The notes beneath the pieces are model-generated. The model made no database searches. It was not told the DNA's origin and was given only the letters and a program-made list of their open reading frames with translations. Below, piece after piece: positions 39,871-49,706 of a stretch of DNA of 64,000 bases; within the stretch, counting starts at the first letter, position 1, and the number at the start of each line of letters is the position of its first letter. Source of the DNA: Rhizobium sp. RU33A. Its GTDB lineage: Bacteria; Pseudomonadota; Alphaproteobacteria; Rhizobiales; Rhizobiaceae. A program made the translations under genes and the position numbers. The stretch covers positions 558,001 to 622,000 of the forward strand of contig NZ_FTMQ01000001.1 of NCBI RefSeq assembly GCF_900156055.1. The letters are read 5' to 3'.

Positions 39871-41607
39871 TTATCCTTCGTACCGCGCAATCTCATGACC
39901 GGCCTGCAGATAAGCGCCTGCCTCGGCCTTGAACCGGATACGACCGGCGCGCGCAGCCATCACCTGGGTTTCCATCTTCATCGCTTCCATCACGGCAATC
40001 AGATCGCCGGCCTGGACCTCGGTCCCGTCCTCGATCTTGAAGGCCTGCAGCGTACCGGAAATGGGCGCGGTGATGCTGTCGGCATCCTCGGCTTTCGCGG
40101 TGGCCTGTCCGCTCGCATTCGCACCAGCGCCGGCAAGGCCGCCAAGACCTGAAAGCAACACCGCCGGAATACCGAGTTCATGGCGCTTGCCGTCAATTTC
40201 CACATGGGTGCGGATCAGCGATGTGTCCGATAGCGGTTCCGGTCGTGGTGCGGATGCCAGAGTCTCGGCGAAATCCGTCTCGATCCAGCGCGTGTGAACA
40301 CGAAAACCATCTTCACCGGTAAAGTCGCTGGCTTCCATCGCCGCGCGGTGGAAGGGGAGAACGGTCGCCACACCTTCGATCTTGAACTCGGCCAATGCCC
40401 GGCGCGCGCGGGCCAGCGCCTGCTCGCGCGTCGAGCCGGTCACAATCAGCTTCGCCATGAGAGAATCGAAAGTCCCGGGGACGGTCGAGCCGCTGACGAC
40501 GCCGGTATCGAGGCGAACACCCGGGCCCGAGGGCGGATCGAAGCGGGTGATCGCACCCGGCGTCGGCAGGAAGCCACGGCCGGGGTCTTCAGCATTGATG
40601 CGGAACTCGATCGAGTGGCCACGCGGGGCAGGGGTCTCCAGCACCTCGAGTGCCTTGCCTTCGGCAATACGAAACTGCTCCACCACGAGATCGATGCCGG
40701 TCGTTTCTTCGGTCACCGGATGTTCGACCTGCAGGCGGGTGTTCACTTCCAGGAACGAGATGGTGCCGTCGACCCCGAGTAGGAACTCGACCGTACCCGC
40801 ACCCGAATAACCGGCGGCTGCGCAAATCTTCCTGGCCGCGTCATGGATCGACTGACGCTGCGTGTCGGTCAGGAAGGGCGCTGGTGCCTCCTCAATGAGT
40901 TTCTGGTTGCGCCGCTGCAGCGAGCAGTCACGTGTCCCGAGGACGAGCACATTGCCGTGTTTGTCTGCCAGAACCTGCGCCTCGATATGGCGTGGCCGGT
41001 CGAGGAAACGCTCCAGGAAACACTCGCCACGACCAAAGGCGGCCTCCGCTTCGCGCACGGCCGAATGATAGAGCTCGGCCACTTCCTCCATCTTCCAGGC
41101 GACCTTCAGGCCGCGTCCGCCGCCGCCATGGGCGGCCTTGATCGCGACGGGAAGCCCGTGCTTCTTGGCAAAAGCAATGACCTCTTCGGCGGTCTCAACC
41201 GGCCCGTCGCTGCCTGCGACCAGTGGAGCACCCACCGACTGCGCTATCCGCCGTGCCTCGACCTTGTCGCCGAGCGCTTCGATGACTTCAGGGTCCGGGC
41301 CAATCCACGCAAGCCCCGCCTCCTGCACCGCGCGGGCAAATTCCGCCCGTTCGGAGAGGAAGCCGTAACCGGGGTGGACCGCATCGGCTCCTGACCGCCT
41401 CGCAATATCGATGAGCTTTTCAATGTCGAGATAGGTATCCGCCGGGCGGCTGCCACCGAGACCATAGGCCTCGTCTGCAAGCTTGACGAACAGCGCGTCC
41501 ATGTCGGGGTCGGCATAGACGGCAACGGACTGGAGCCCGTAGTCGCGGCAGGCGCGGATAATGCGCACGGCAATCTCGCCGCGATTGGCAATCAGCACTC
41601 TCTTCAT
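39871..41607 (-). CDS. Biotin carboxylase fused to biotin carboxyl carrier domain
   Basis: The 578-aa protein has biotin carboxylase (residues 1-about 450: ATP-grasp loop [11 protein letters not shown], catalytic [14 protein letters not shown]) and a C-terminal carrier domain with the biotinylation motif [12 protein letters not shown]. It would carboxylate its own biotin using ATP and bicarbonate. It is the last gene of a kip/pxp-like operon. The start at 41607 follows TGAGGAGACC. With the upstream PxpBC-type subunit, which is homologous to the carboxyltransferase half of urea carboxylase, it may form a split biotin carboxylase acting on 5-oxoproline or a similar amide. It is less likely to be the housekeeping AccC, which normally pairs with a separate AccB. 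Confidence 0.9.
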   Translation of the reverse strand: MKRVLIANRGEIAVRIIRACRDYGLQSVAVYADPDMDALFVKLADEAYGLGGSRPADTYLDIEKLIDIARRSGADAVHPGYGFLSERAEFARAVQEAGLAWIGPDPEVIEALGDKVEARRIAQSVGAPLVAGSDGPVETAEEVIAFAKKHGLPVAIKAAHGGGGRGLKVAWKMEEVAELYHSAVREAEAAFGRGECFLERFLDRPRHIEAQVLADKHGNVLVLGTRDCSLQRRNQKLIEEAPAPFLTDTQRQSIHDAARKICAAAGYSGAGTVEFLLGVDGTISFLEVNTRLQVEHPVTEETTGIDLVVEQFRIAEGKALEVLETPAPRGHSIEFRINAEDPGRGFLPTPGAITRFDPPSGPGVRLDTGVVSGSTVPGTFDSLMAKLIVTGSTREQALARARRALAEFKIEGVATVLPFHRAAMEASDFTGEDGFRVHTRWIETDFAETLASAPRPEPLSDTSLIRTHVEIDGKRHELGIPAVLLSGLGGLAGAGANASGQATAKAEDADSITAPISGTLQAFKIEDGTEVQAGDLIAVMEAMKMETQVMAARAGRIRFKAEAGAYLQAGHEIARYEG

Positions 41608-41654
41608 CGGGGTCTCCTCACTGTCTTCTTGGGCGTCCATCGCGGCGGTCGGCG

Positions 41655-43256
41655 TCATGCCCTTTCGGGCACGATCTCGGCGAAGCGCGTAATGGGCCGG
41701 AACTGGATTTTTGCATTCACCGGGATCTGCCCGGCGAGATCGAGATGATATTCGGCAACCGTGCCGATGACGGGATAGCCGCCGGTCAACGGATGGTCGG
41801 CCAGGAACAGAACCGGTTGACCGCTATGCGGAACCTGGATCGCGCCGGTCGCCGTGCCCTCGCTTGGAAGCTCCGCCTTGTCCTTGCGTTCGAGCGGTTC
41901 CGGACCGGACAAACGGATACCCACACGGTTCGACTGTGGCGTCACGGCGTAGACCTGGGATGAAAGCGTCTCGATGCCTCGTTCGGTGAACCAGTCGCTG
42001 CGTGGCCCCATGACCACGTCGAGCGTGACGATTTCGCCCGGTGCGGGGCAGTCGAAGGCCGGCCTCTCGGTCAGCGATACGGGGGAAAGGTTGTGCGCGG
42101 ACGTACCAATCGCAAGCACCGCGCCCAGACCAACCGGCTCTGGGCCCACGACGGCCAACGTATCGGTCGATGCGCTGCCGAGAACCGGCGCCACGTCGAT
42201 ACCACCGCGAAAGGCGAGATAGCTGCGCGCGCCTCGGGCGGCAAAGCCGAGCGTCACACGATCGCCGGCTTCGAGCGAGATGGGCTGATAGCTGGACGCC
42301 TCCGTCACACGGCCCTTCGCGTCCTGGATGGAAATCGGGCAGGGAGCACCCGTCAATGCCATCACACCGGGGCCGGAGATCTCGAACGAGAAACCGCCCA
42401 GCGCAATTTCGAGACAGGCGACCCCGACAGGATTGCCGACGGTGCGGTTCGCAGCCCGGAACGCGCCCTGGTCCAGCGCACCGGCCGACGAGACGCCTTG
42501 CCCCGTCTGACCGAAGCGACCGAGATCCTGTACCAGCGCCGGCATCGGGGCGGCCATAACCTTGATGGAGGTGGATGCCGAATGCTCGATAACAAGGGGC
42601 TTTGCCGCATTGGACGGGACCGAGACAGTGACAGGCTGTGTCCGTTTGGCCAGATCGAAAAAGCGGACGCGGTATCCCGGCTGGAAGAGGGCCGGCGGTT
42701 CGCGCGTCAGATCCCACATTTTCAACGGCGTCGTGCCGATGATCTGCCAGCCACCGGGGCTCGCCTGCGGATAGACGCCGGAGAATGCACCCGCGAGTGC
42801 AACGGAGCCGGCGGGGATCTTCGTCCGAGGGCTCTGGCGCCGCGGTACCTGCAGCATCGGATCGCCGCCGACGAGATAGCCGAAGCCGGGAGCAAAGCCG
42901 CAGAAGGCGACTGTGAACTCGCTCGCGGTATGTCGTTCGATCACCTCCGCAATCGACAGGCCCGTCAAATCAGCGACATCCTGGAGATCCTCCCCGTCGT
43001 AGCTGACGGGGATCTCGACCAGCATGTCGGATGGCGGGATCTTCGCCGAGAGGTCGCGCTTGCTGATCGCCGCCGCCAGCCTTTCCGCCGTCAGCGTCTC
43101 CGGACGAAAGCGGATCATCAATGTGCGCGCGGCCGGCACGATGTCGACGACACCCTCGACCGGGTCCGCCTCCAGCGAGGCGAAGAGTGCGAGCGTCTCG
43201 TCGAGATCCTTCAATTCGACGATCAGAACGGTCAGGCTGACGGGAAGAAAACGCAT
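41655..43256 (-). CDS. pxpBC: Fused 5-oxoprolinase subunits PxpB-PxpC (KipI-KipA/AHS1-AHS2)
   Basis: This 533-aa protein is two domains in one chain. Residues 1-about 220 are the KipI/AHS1 domain ([33 protein letters not shown]). Residues about 235-533 are KipA/AHS2 ([40 protein letters not shown]). In E. coli these are separate subunits of the ATP-dependent PxpABC 5-oxoprolinase. In urea carboxylase they form the carboxyltransferase. The start at 43256 is just downstream of the DUF1445 gene. The longest frame adds 91 residues antisense to that gene and is rejected. Confidence 0.92.
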   Translation of the reverse strand: MRFLPVSLTVLIVELKDLDETLALFASLEADPVEGVVDIVPAARTLMIRFRPETLTAERLAAAISKRDLSAKIPPSDMLVEIPVSYDGEDLQDVADLTGLSIAEVIERHTASEFTVAFCGFAPGFGYLVGGDPMLQVPRRQSPRTKIPAGSVALAGAFSGVYPQASPGGWQIIGTTPLKMWDLTREPPALFQPGYRVRFFDLAKRTQPVTVSVPSNAAKPLVIEHSASTSIKVMAAPMPALVQDLGRFGQTGQGVSSAGALDQGAFRAANRTVGNPVGVACLEIALGGFSFEISGPGVMALTGAPCPISIQDAKGRVTEASSYQPISLEAGDRVTLGFAARGARSYLAFRGGIDVAPVLGSASTDTLAVVGPEPVGLGAVLAIGTSAHNLSPVSLTERPAFDCPAPGEIVTLDVVMGPRSDWFTERGIETLSSQVYAVTPQSNRVGIRLSGPEPLERKDKAELPSEGTATGAIQVPHSGQPVLFLADHPLTGGYPVIGTVAEYHLDLAGQIPVNAKIQFRPITRFAEIVPERA

Positions 43257-43263
43257 CTTGGCC

Positions 43264-44070
43264 TCAGGCGTGATAGGCGGAATCGGGAATGTCGGTGATA
43301 AACATGTGACCCGGTGCATGGGTGATGGCAAACGGAACCTTCGACGCCATGACCGCAGCCTGGGGTGTGACCCCGCAGGCCCAGAAGACCGGCACTTCGC
43401 CCGGCTCGATCCGCACGGCATCGCCGAATTCCGGTTTGCCGAGATCGGCAATGCCGAGCTCTTCCGGCGCACCCACATGCACGGGCGCACCATGCACGGC
43501 CGGGAAGCGGCCCGAAATGGTGGCAGCATCCGCCACGCGCGCAGCCGGGATAGGGCGCATCGAGACGACCAGATTGCCTTGCAGTCGACCTGCAGGCCGG
43601 CAGGCGCGATTGGTCAGGTACATCGGCACGTTCGACTTGTCGGTGATGTGGCGGATCTCGATGCCGGCCTCCATCATCGGCGTTTCGAAGGTGAAGCTGC
43701 AGCCGATCAGGAAGCTGACGAGATCGGGATGCTCCGCCCAGGCTGCACTTGCGTCCGACACCTCCTCGGCAAGTTGGCCGTCGCGCCAGATCCGATAGAG
43801 CGGCACATCGCGGCGCAGATCAGCGCCCTCGGCAAGCACGGTCGCATGCGAGCCCGGATCGGACACGTCGAGCACGGGACAGGCCTTTGGATTGCGCTGG
43901 GCATAGAGCAGGAAGTCGAAGGCCCAGTCGCGCGGCAAGACGATCATGTTCGCCTGTGTAAAGCCCGGTGCTACGCCGGATGTCGGCTCGACGGCACCCG
44001 CGCGATAGCGTTCGCGGGCTGTCCGTGCGGCGCCTGTATCGACATGGCGCAGAGTATCGAGATCGATCAT
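43264..44070 (-). CDS. DUF1445 putative hydro-lyase/D-glutamate-cyclase-like protein
   Basis: The 268-aa protein belongs to the YcsI/DUF1445 family ([47 protein letters not shown] are typical). The same domain in mammalian mitochondria (DGLUCY) interconverts D-glutamate and 5-oxo-D-proline, which suits its location between 5-oxoprolinase genes. The genes are ordered as in the Bacillus kip operon. The start is 21 bp after pxpA. Catalytic activity here is inferred. Confidence 0.85.
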   Translation of the reverse strand: MIDLDTLRHVDTGAARTARERYRAGAVEPTSGVAPGFTQANMIVLPRDWAFDFLLYAQRNPKACPVLDVSDPGSHATVLAEGADLRRDVPLYRIWRDGQLAEEVSDASAAWAEHPDLVSFLIGCSFTFETPMMEAGIEIRHITDKSNVPMYLTNRACRPAGRLQGNLVVSMRPIPAARVADAATISGRFPAVHGAPVHVGAPEELGIADLGKPEFGDAVRIEPGEVPVFWACGVTPQAAVMASKVPFAITHAPGHMFITDIPDSAYHA

Positions 44071-44091
44071 CGAAGTCTCTCCTTGCGGATA

Positions 44092-44856
44092 TCAGCGCGT
44101 CAGGAAGGACCGCACCGCGATGCCGTCCTTCTCGAAGGCCAGTCGGATCTCCTGAGCGATCGCGACCGCACCAGGGCTGTCTCCATGCACGCAGATCGAT
44201 TGCGCATCGATCTTGATCGTGGACCCGTCGATCGCCTCGATCGTGCCCTCATGCGCAAGCTGCAGCATGCGTTTTGCGATGAGGCCCGCATCATGCAGCA
44301 CCGCACCGGCATCACGGCGCGACACCAGTGCGCCAGCAGGCGTGTAGGCACGGTCGGCGAAAGCCTCAGCGACCACCTTCAGCCCCGAGGCACGCGCCAG
44401 ATCGAGGATGGGCGAACCCGCAAGCCCCATCATCACCAGATTTGGGTCAATGGCCCGGATGCCGTCGATGACGGCCTGGCCATGTTTGGCGTCATGGGCG
44501 ATGCGGTTGTAGAGCGCCCCATGCGGCTTGACGTAGCCGACTGTGACGCCTGCTGCTGCCGCCACGCCTTTGATTGCGCCGATCTGGTAGATCACATCGG
44601 CGATCAGTTCCGCCGATGTGACATCCATGTCGCGCCGGCCAAAGCCGACGCGATCCGGGTAGGAGACATGCGCCCCAACCGAAACACCGCGCTCGGCGGC
44701 AGCCTTCACGGTCTTCAAAATGCCGACGGGATCGCCGGCATGAAAGCCGCAGGCAACATTGGCGCTGGAGACGATGGAGAGCATCGCCTCGTCGTCGCCC
44801 ATGGCCCAGGCGCCATAGCTTTCACCAAGGTCACTGTTCAGATCGATGGCAGTCAT
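44092..44856 (-). CDS. pxpA: 5-oxoprolinase subunit A (LamB/YcsF family)
   Basis: This 254-aa protein is full length for the family, with the N-terminal DLNSDLGE and the conserved [23 protein letters not shown] and VKPHGALYN. PxpA works with PxpB and PxpC to open 5-oxoproline to glutamate using ATP. The start follows GGGAGGAC. It is the second gene of the operon after the NRAMP-like transporter. Confidence 0.93.
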   Translation of the reverse strand: MTAIDLNSDLGESYGAWAMGDDEAMLSIVSSANVACGFHAGDPVGILKTVKAAAERGVSVGAHVSYPDRVGFGRRDMDVTSAELIADVIYQIGAIKGVAAAAGVTVGYVKPHGALYNRIAHDAKHGQAVIDGIRAIDPNLVMMGLAGSPILDLARASGLKVVAEAFADRAYTPAGALVSRRDAGAVLHDAGLIAKRMLQLAHEGTIEAIDGSTIKIDAQSICVHGDSPGAVAIAQEIRLAFEKDGIAVRSFLTR

Positions 44857-44878
44857 GTCGTCCTCCCTGTTCTCGTTC

Positions 44879-46138
44879 TCAGGCCGCAGTCAGCAGCGCG
44901 AAGATCGGCCCGATCGACTTGTAGCCCATGTACCAGGTGAGCGCGCAAGTAAGGGCCCCCAGGATCAGCAGCCAGCGCGGATAGCGATAGCCGCCCATCA
45001 GGTCGGAGCGCGCCCAACCGGCATAGATGAAGATCGTTAGACCGATCGGCAGGATGAGGCCGTTCAGACCACCGACGAAGACCAGCATCTGCGCCGGCGG
45101 CGTCGTGATGATGATGTAGAAGAACAGCGAGACGGCGATGAAGATAACGGTCGCGATGTTGCGGGCGCGTTCGGTCATGTCCTTCTTGAAGACGGTGACG
45201 AAGGACACCGAAGTATAGGCCGCGCCGATCACGGAGGTGATGGCGGCTGCCCAGAAGATCGCCCCGAAGATGCGCATGCCGACATCGCCGGCCGCAGCCT
45301 GGAAAGCCTGGGCCGCGGGGTTCGCAACCTTGCCGGTGACGTCGATTGCGACACCGCTGGCGACGACGCCGAGGATGGCAAGGAACAGCACGTAGCGCAT
45401 GACGCCGGTGACGGCGATGCCGGTGAGGGCAGCGCGGTTCACAGCGCCGAGGTTCTCGATGCCGACCGTGCCCTTGTCGAGCAGGCGATGCGCGCCGGAA
45501 TAGGTGATGTAGCCACCGACGGTACCACCGACGATCGTGGTGATCGTGGCAAAATCAATGGTGCTCGGCAGGAAGGTCTGGAAGAAGGCATCGCCGACCG
45601 GCGGCTGCGAGACGATCGCGACATAGACGGTCAGGACGATCATCAAAAGGCCGGCAACCACGATGACGCGGTCGATCGCCACACCTGCGCGGTGCGACAG
45701 GAATATGCCGATGGCGATCAGCGCGCTGATCGATCCGCCCAGCTTGGGGTCGAGGCCGAGAAGCGCATTGAGGCCGAGACCGGCGCCGCCGATATTGCCG
45801 ATGTTAAAGAACAAACCGCCGACGATAACGAGGATCGCCAGCACATACCCGGTGCCGGGAATGGCGGCGTTCGCGATGTCGGAGGCGCGCATCTTGGTCA
45901 GCGTCACGATCCGCCAGATGTTCAGCTGCACGACGAAGTCGATCAGGATCGAGGCGAGGATCGCGAAGGCAAATGCGGATCCAAGCTTGGTCGTGAAGGT
46001 GGCTGTCTGGGTGATGAAGCCCGGTCCAATGGCAGAGGTCGCCATCAGGAAGATTGCGGCGATCAAGGCGCCGCGGCGCGTCTTGGCGGACATACCGCCG
46101 GATGCGGCTCCCTCGGGAGCTGTCGATGTCTGTTCCAT
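44879..46138 (-). CDS. NRAMP-family transporter (YcsG-like)
   Basis: The 419-aa protein has about eleven transmembrane helices and the NRAMP start ([19 protein letters not shown]). The canonical metal-binding DPGN of helix 1 is replaced by a GPGF-type sequence, so manganese transport is doubtful. In Bacillus the homologue YcsG stands in the same operon with pxpA and kipIA. An organic substrate such as 5-oxoproline is therefore an attractive idea. GAGAGGG precedes the ATG at 46138. It is the first gene of the five-gene operon. Confidence 0.85.
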   Translation of the reverse strand: MEQTSTAPEGAASGGMSAKTRRGALIAAIFLMATSAIGPGFITQTATFTTKLGSAFAFAILASILIDFVVQLNIWRIVTLTKMRASDIANAAIPGTGYVLAILVIVGGLFFNIGNIGGAGLGLNALLGLDPKLGGSISALIAIGIFLSHRAGVAIDRVIVVAGLLMIVLTVYVAIVSQPPVGDAFFQTFLPSTIDFATITTIVGGTVGGYITYSGAHRLLDKGTVGIENLGAVNRAALTGIAVTGVMRYVLFLAILGVVASGVAIDVTGKVANPAAQAFQAAAGDVGMRIFGAIFWAAAITSVIGAAYTSVSFVTVFKKDMTERARNIATVIFIAVSLFFYIIITTPPAQMLVFVGGLNGLILPIGLTIFIYAGWARSDLMGGYRYPRWLLILGALTCALTWYMGYKSIGPIFALLTAA

Positions 46139-46457
46139 GTTACCCTCTCGGTTGACCTGTCCCGGCTTGCGCGGGGCTTGTTGTTCACCTGCAGGGCCAG
46201 CCTCTCGTGGTTTCACAATTCTGTCAATATTGTTCAACGATTTTATTTTATCGTTCTACTTGGCTGCCTTAATGTTGAGCAATTTGATGCTCGGATAAGC
46301 AGATTCCGAATCTCCAAGAACAATTTTTGGCCGTGATTGGCTCCCGCCTTGCTGCGATTTCGCACATGGACGATAAGGCAGCGAAGCTGTCCACCGATCG
46401 TCGCTTCGGGATGGCTTGTGAAGCTGCACCGGTCTGACCGGCACCTGGGGAATGAGC
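46139..46457. promoter_or_regulatory. Divergent promoter region of the pxp operon and gntR
   Basis: This 319-bp noncoding gap is markedly A+T-rich at 46215-46260. It contains the palindrome CAATATTG (46225-46232) and the perfect inverted repeat AACGAT-N8-ATCGTT (46236-46255), both candidate GntR operators. I could not choose between several weak -35/-10 pairs. Confidence 0.5.
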
Positions 46458-47108
46458 ATGGCAGAGACGGAAACGACAGCGGCATTGGCGCCACGCCTGG
46501 CGGAAGCAATTCGCGACAGACTGATCAGCGGAGAGCTGAAGCCTGGACAACGCTTGTCTGAAGCTGCCCTGAGTGCCGATTTTGCTGTGTCTCGCAATTC
46601 GCTGCGCGAGGCATTCCGGCTACTGACCAAAGACGGTCTGCTTCAGCATGAACCGAATAGGGGTGTCTTCGTCGCAACGCCCAGCATGGCCTCGATCATC
46701 GATATCTACCGCGTTCGCCGCCTGGTCGAGTGTCAGGCACTGTCCAATGCTTATCCCAACCATCCGGCAGTTATTCGCATGCGGGTGGCAGTCGAGACCG
46801 CCCGTGCGGCGAGCAAGCTCAACGACTGGACTGCGGTCGGTAGCGAGAACATGAAATTCCACGCAGCAATCGTCGATCTAGCCGATAGTGAAAGACTGAC
46901 GGGCTTTTATGCGCAGATCGCCGCTGAACTCCGCCTGAGTTTCGGTCTGCTCAAGGAACCCGAACTGCTGCACGCACCCTATGTCGAAATGAACGCTGCC
47001 ATTCTAGAAAAGCTTGTGGCAGGCGAACCGAAGGGAGCCGCCGCCGCCTTGGAAGCCTATCTCCTGCAGTCCGAACGGACGGTGCTGGCGGCCTTCTCGC
47101 GGATCTGA
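46458..47108 (+). CDS. GntR-family (FadR/FCD type) regulator, probable controller of the pxp operon
   Basis: This 216-aa protein has an N-terminal winged helix (LSEAALSADFAVSRNSLREA, then GVFVATPS) and an FCD ligand domain with conserved His in MKFHAAIVDLA. It is divergent from the NRAMP-pxpA operon, so it probably responds to 5-oxoproline or a related acid. ATG at 46458 is preferred because GGGGA lies 7 bp upstream. The ATG at 46452 is too close to it. Confidence 0.85.
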   Translation: MAETETTAALAPRLAEAIRDRLISGELKPGQRLSEAALSADFAVSRNSLREAFRLLTKDGLLQHEPNRGVFVATPSMASIIDIYRVRRLVECQALSNAYPNHPAVIRMRVAVETARAASKLNDWTAVGSENMKFHAAIVDLADSERLTGFYAQIAAELRLSFGLLKEPELLHAPYVEMNAAILEKLVAGEPKGAAAALEAYLLQSERTVLAAFSRI

Positions 47109-47131
47109 AGACGCAACGCCCAGGCTCGCGT

Positions 47132-47890
47132 TCAAAGGGAAGCTGTAATGCCTCCGTCCACATAAAGGATGTGGCCGTTGACGAAGGACGACGCGTCGGA
47201 CGCGAGAAAAATGCAGGCCCCAGCCAATTCCTCGACCTTGCCCCAGCGTCCCGCCGGCGTGCGCTTCGACAGCCAGGCCGTGAACTCCAGATCTGCAACG
47301 AGGGCTTCGTTGAGCGATGTCTCGAAATAGCCAGGCGCAATCGCATTGCATTGCAGCCCATGGCGCGCCCAATCCGTCGCCATGCCCTTTGTGAGGTTCC
47401 CGACGGCTCCCTTGGTCGCCGTATAGGGCGCGATCGTCGGACGCGCGAGGGCCGTCTGGACGCTGGCGATGTTGATGATCTTGCCGCGCCCGCGTCCGAT
47501 CATGTGACGGGCGACGGCCTGGCCGACATTGAAAACGCTCGAGACATTCGCGGCCAGCAGCCTTTCGAAGGCCTCAGGCGGGAAGTCTTCAAGCGGCGCC
47601 CGATGCTGCACGCCGGCATTGTTGACGAGGATGTCAATCGGACCGACTTCCGACTCGAAGCGATCGACCGCCTCGCGCACGGCCATGTGATCAGTAACGT
47701 CAAAAGGCAGAATCCTGGCTCCGGGCCCGAGCTTGGCTGCTGCCGTCTCGAGCTTGTCCAGGCCACGGCCGTTGAGCACGATTTCCGCGCCGGCCTGTTG
47801 CAAGCCGGAGGCGAGGGCAAAGCCGATGCCCTGCGAAGAGCCTGTCACCAGCGCGCGCCGCCCCGAAAGATCAAAGAGCTTCTGCATCAT
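47132..47890 (-). CDS. Short-chain dehydrogenase/reductase, gluconate 5-dehydrogenase-like
   Basis: The 252-aa protein has the NAD(P)-binding motif TGSSQGIG, NNAG, the catalytic Ser in IASVQT and YTATK, and a C-terminal GGITASL. It resembles Ga5DH/IdnO enzymes that interconvert gluconate and 5-ketogluconate. No sugar-acid genes are adjacent here, so the substrate is uncertain. The start at 47890 follows GGTGGAG. Confidence 0.8.
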   Translation of the reverse strand: MMQKLFDLSGRRALVTGSSQGIGFALASGLQQAGAEIVLNGRGLDKLETAAAKLGPGARILPFDVTDHMAVREAVDRFESEVGPIDILVNNAGVQHRAPLEDFPPEAFERLLAANVSSVFNVGQAVARHMIGRGRGKIINIASVQTALARPTIAPYTATKGAVGNLTKGMATDWARHGLQCNAIAPGYFETSLNEALVADLEFTAWLSKRTPAGRWGKVEELAGACIFLASDASSFVNGHILYVDGGITASL

Positions 47891-47966
47891 TTCCAACTCC
47901 ACCATGCACCCCAGCCACCGCGGACTTGGTCAAAGGTGTAACAAAGTCAAGCAAATCGGGTTTGCC

Positions 47967-48476
47967 TCATGCGATTGGAAGGGTTTCTTCTGCGGTCTGG
48001 CTCGCCTCTCTGAAGCGCGCCTCGAATTCCAGCCGCAGTGCCCGGCGGGTTTCCGCAGCGCGCTGTCGACGCTTGCGAACCTCTGTTTGCGGCATGTAAA
48101 TCGGTACCGCCGTCGGTCTGCCTTCGGCATCGACGGCAACCATGGTGAAGTAACAGGAGTTGGTGTGCCGCCGCTCGCCGGTCCTGATGTTTTCGGCCTC
48201 GACCCGAATGCCGACCTCCATTGATGTCCGGCCGGCATGGTTGATCGAGGCCCGGAACGTCACGAGCTCTCCGACATGGATCGGTTGGCGGAACACGACC
48301 TGATCGACCGAGAGGGTGACCGCATATTGCTGCGAGTAGCGCGAAGCGCAGGAATAGGCCACCCGATCGAGCAGATTGAGCAGCGCGCCCCCGTGCACCT
48401 TGCCGGAAAAATTGGCCATGTCCGGGGTCATCAGGACCACCATCTCCAACTGGCTGGTGTCGTGCGTCGTGTCCAT
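47967..48476 (-). CDS. Acyl-CoA thioesterase (hot-dog fold, YciA/BACH type)
   Basis: This 169-aa protein contains the acyl-CoA hydrolase pattern: NFSGKVHGGALLNLLDRVAY, VDQVVFRQPIHVGELV and a conserved TSMEVGIRVEAENIRTGE. It hydrolyses acyl-CoAs in the cytoplasm. The start at 48476 has AGAGGGATC upstream. It stands alone between unrelated genes. Confidence 0.88.
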   Translation of the reverse strand: MDTTHDTSQLEMVVLMTPDMANFSGKVHGGALLNLLDRVAYSCASRYSQQYAVTLSVDQVVFRQPIHVGELVTFRASINHAGRTSMEVGIRVEAENIRTGERRHTNSCYFTMVAVDAEGRPTAVPIYMPQTEVRKRRQRAAETRRALRLEFEARFREASQTAEETLPIA

Positions 48477-48573
48477 GAGATCCCTCTGCCCTCTATTGCG
48501 GGACAATCCTATTGTGCGCCTCCACAAAGACGCAAGTGGCAGACGTCATCGCTGAGATTGCAGGCGCTGACAA

Positions 48574-49422
48574 TCAGGCGGCGAATGTCCGTTCGCCGTC
48601 TGCGTGATCGGCCGTCTCTGCCATCCATCCCCAGAAGGAGAGGTGGAAGTCACGGATCTCGTTCAGCATTTGCGGGGTAAGCGCGGTTCGATGCGAGCGG
48701 CGGTCCTGGAGCACGAACCCTCGGGCTTCTGCTCCGTTGACGACATTGCGCAGATGGGAGTGGGAGATGCCGAGCCTCTCGGCGAGCTGTCGCGTGTCGA
48801 GGAAAAACCAGTGTGTCTCCTGTTCGCCGGCATCCTCATAATGAGCCCGAAGAAGCGCAAGCGCGATCCGGTCGCCGCAATCGAACCGGTCGAACCAGGA
48901 CCATGCATCCTGGCCGTGGGTCGTGTGCGACCTGACCCGGTCGAGCATCAGCCTCGCCGCCGCAATATAGCGCAGTGCGAAAACCTCGTCGCTCTTCAGT
49001 CGGTGCGTGCTGCCGGTCGGCAAGAGCCCGGCCACTTCCGCGCAAGTCATGTGATGCGACAGCCAGGTCTTCAGACCGTCGAGCAGAGGTGGCTTGGCGA
49101 GCAAGATCCTTGTTCGACGGTCTCCCTCATGATCGACCGCCTCGATGAAGCGGGCAAACCGGAGCAGTGCGAAGAAGGTGGAGAGCGTTCTCGACCGTCC
49201 CATCTCCGCCTGGATGCGCGTCAGCGTCGGCCGCTCGCCGAGCCCGAGTTCGGCCTTGCAATGCATCACGGCAAGCAGGCCCGCTGCATGGGACTGAAGG
49301 TTGCGGCCGAAGATCTTGTTTATTAGTTTTTCGCCGAAATGCATGGGCAGAATGCTGTTGGCACAATATCGGATCGCGTCTTCATAGGCCTGATCGTCCA
49401 GCCGTGCCCGCCATGCATCCAT
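48574..49422 (-). CDS. Conserved protein of unknown function, possible winged-helix regulator
   Basis: This 282-aa protein has Rhizobiaceae-like codon use and no membrane helix. Two segments look like helix-turn-helix DNA-binding units: about 64-85 (PTLTRIQAEMGRSRTLSTFF) and 210-245 (RQLAERLGISHSHLRNVVNG followed by a wing-like DRRSHRTALTP). A two-winged-helix transcriptional regulator is possible, but I cannot name a family. The start MDAWRARLDD at 49422 is the first in frame. The 284-bp gap upstream holds no convincing gene, only a GC-rich 6-bp stem near 49605-49622. Confidence 0.6.
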   Translation of the reverse strand: MDAWRARLDDQAYEDAIRYCANSILPMHFGEKLINKIFGRNLQSHAAGLLAVMHCKAELGLGERPTLTRIQAEMGRSRTLSTFFALLRFARFIEAVDHEGDRRTRILLAKPPLLDGLKTWLSHHMTCAEVAGLLPTGSTHRLKSDEVFALRYIAAARLMLDRVRSHTTHGQDAWSWFDRFDCGDRIALALLRAHYEDAGEQETHWFFLDTRQLAERLGISHSHLRNVVNGAEARGFVLQDRRSHRTALTPQMLNEIRDFHLSFWGWMAETADHADGERTFAA

Positions 49423-49706
49423 GCTTCGTCGCCCCCATCGTCACCGAACAAAGCTATCACGCTTTCCCGCACACTGCCGTGACAGCGATTACACCGCGGC
49501 AGCGGCATCATTGAAACGGCAGAATGCGCGGGGACACCGATCGATGCAGATTTTAGACTCCCGTCATGTCCGCATTTGGAGAAGTATGCGACCGCCGACC
49601 CTGCCGGCGCGTCCGCCGGGGCATGTCTGGATTGCCGCCGCACCTAAGCCTGTTTCAAGTCATTTCATCACGCGCGGTCCCCATTTATGCCGCACGATTT
49701 TTCCTG

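Noticed and set aside
43024..44940. A 638-codon plus-strand frame covering the DUF1445 and pxpA genes.
   Set aside because: Both minus-strand genes have clear family motifs and good starts; the plus frame has an Arg/His-rich shadow composition.
44879..46138. Naming the NRAMP-like gene mntH.
   Set aside because: The metal-binding DPGN motif is altered and the operon context is 5-oxoproline metabolism.
49600..49625. GC-rich stem CCGGCG/CGCCGG after the histidine phosphatase as a terminator.
   Set aside because: It has no T-tract and the arms are only 6 bp in a GC-rich context.
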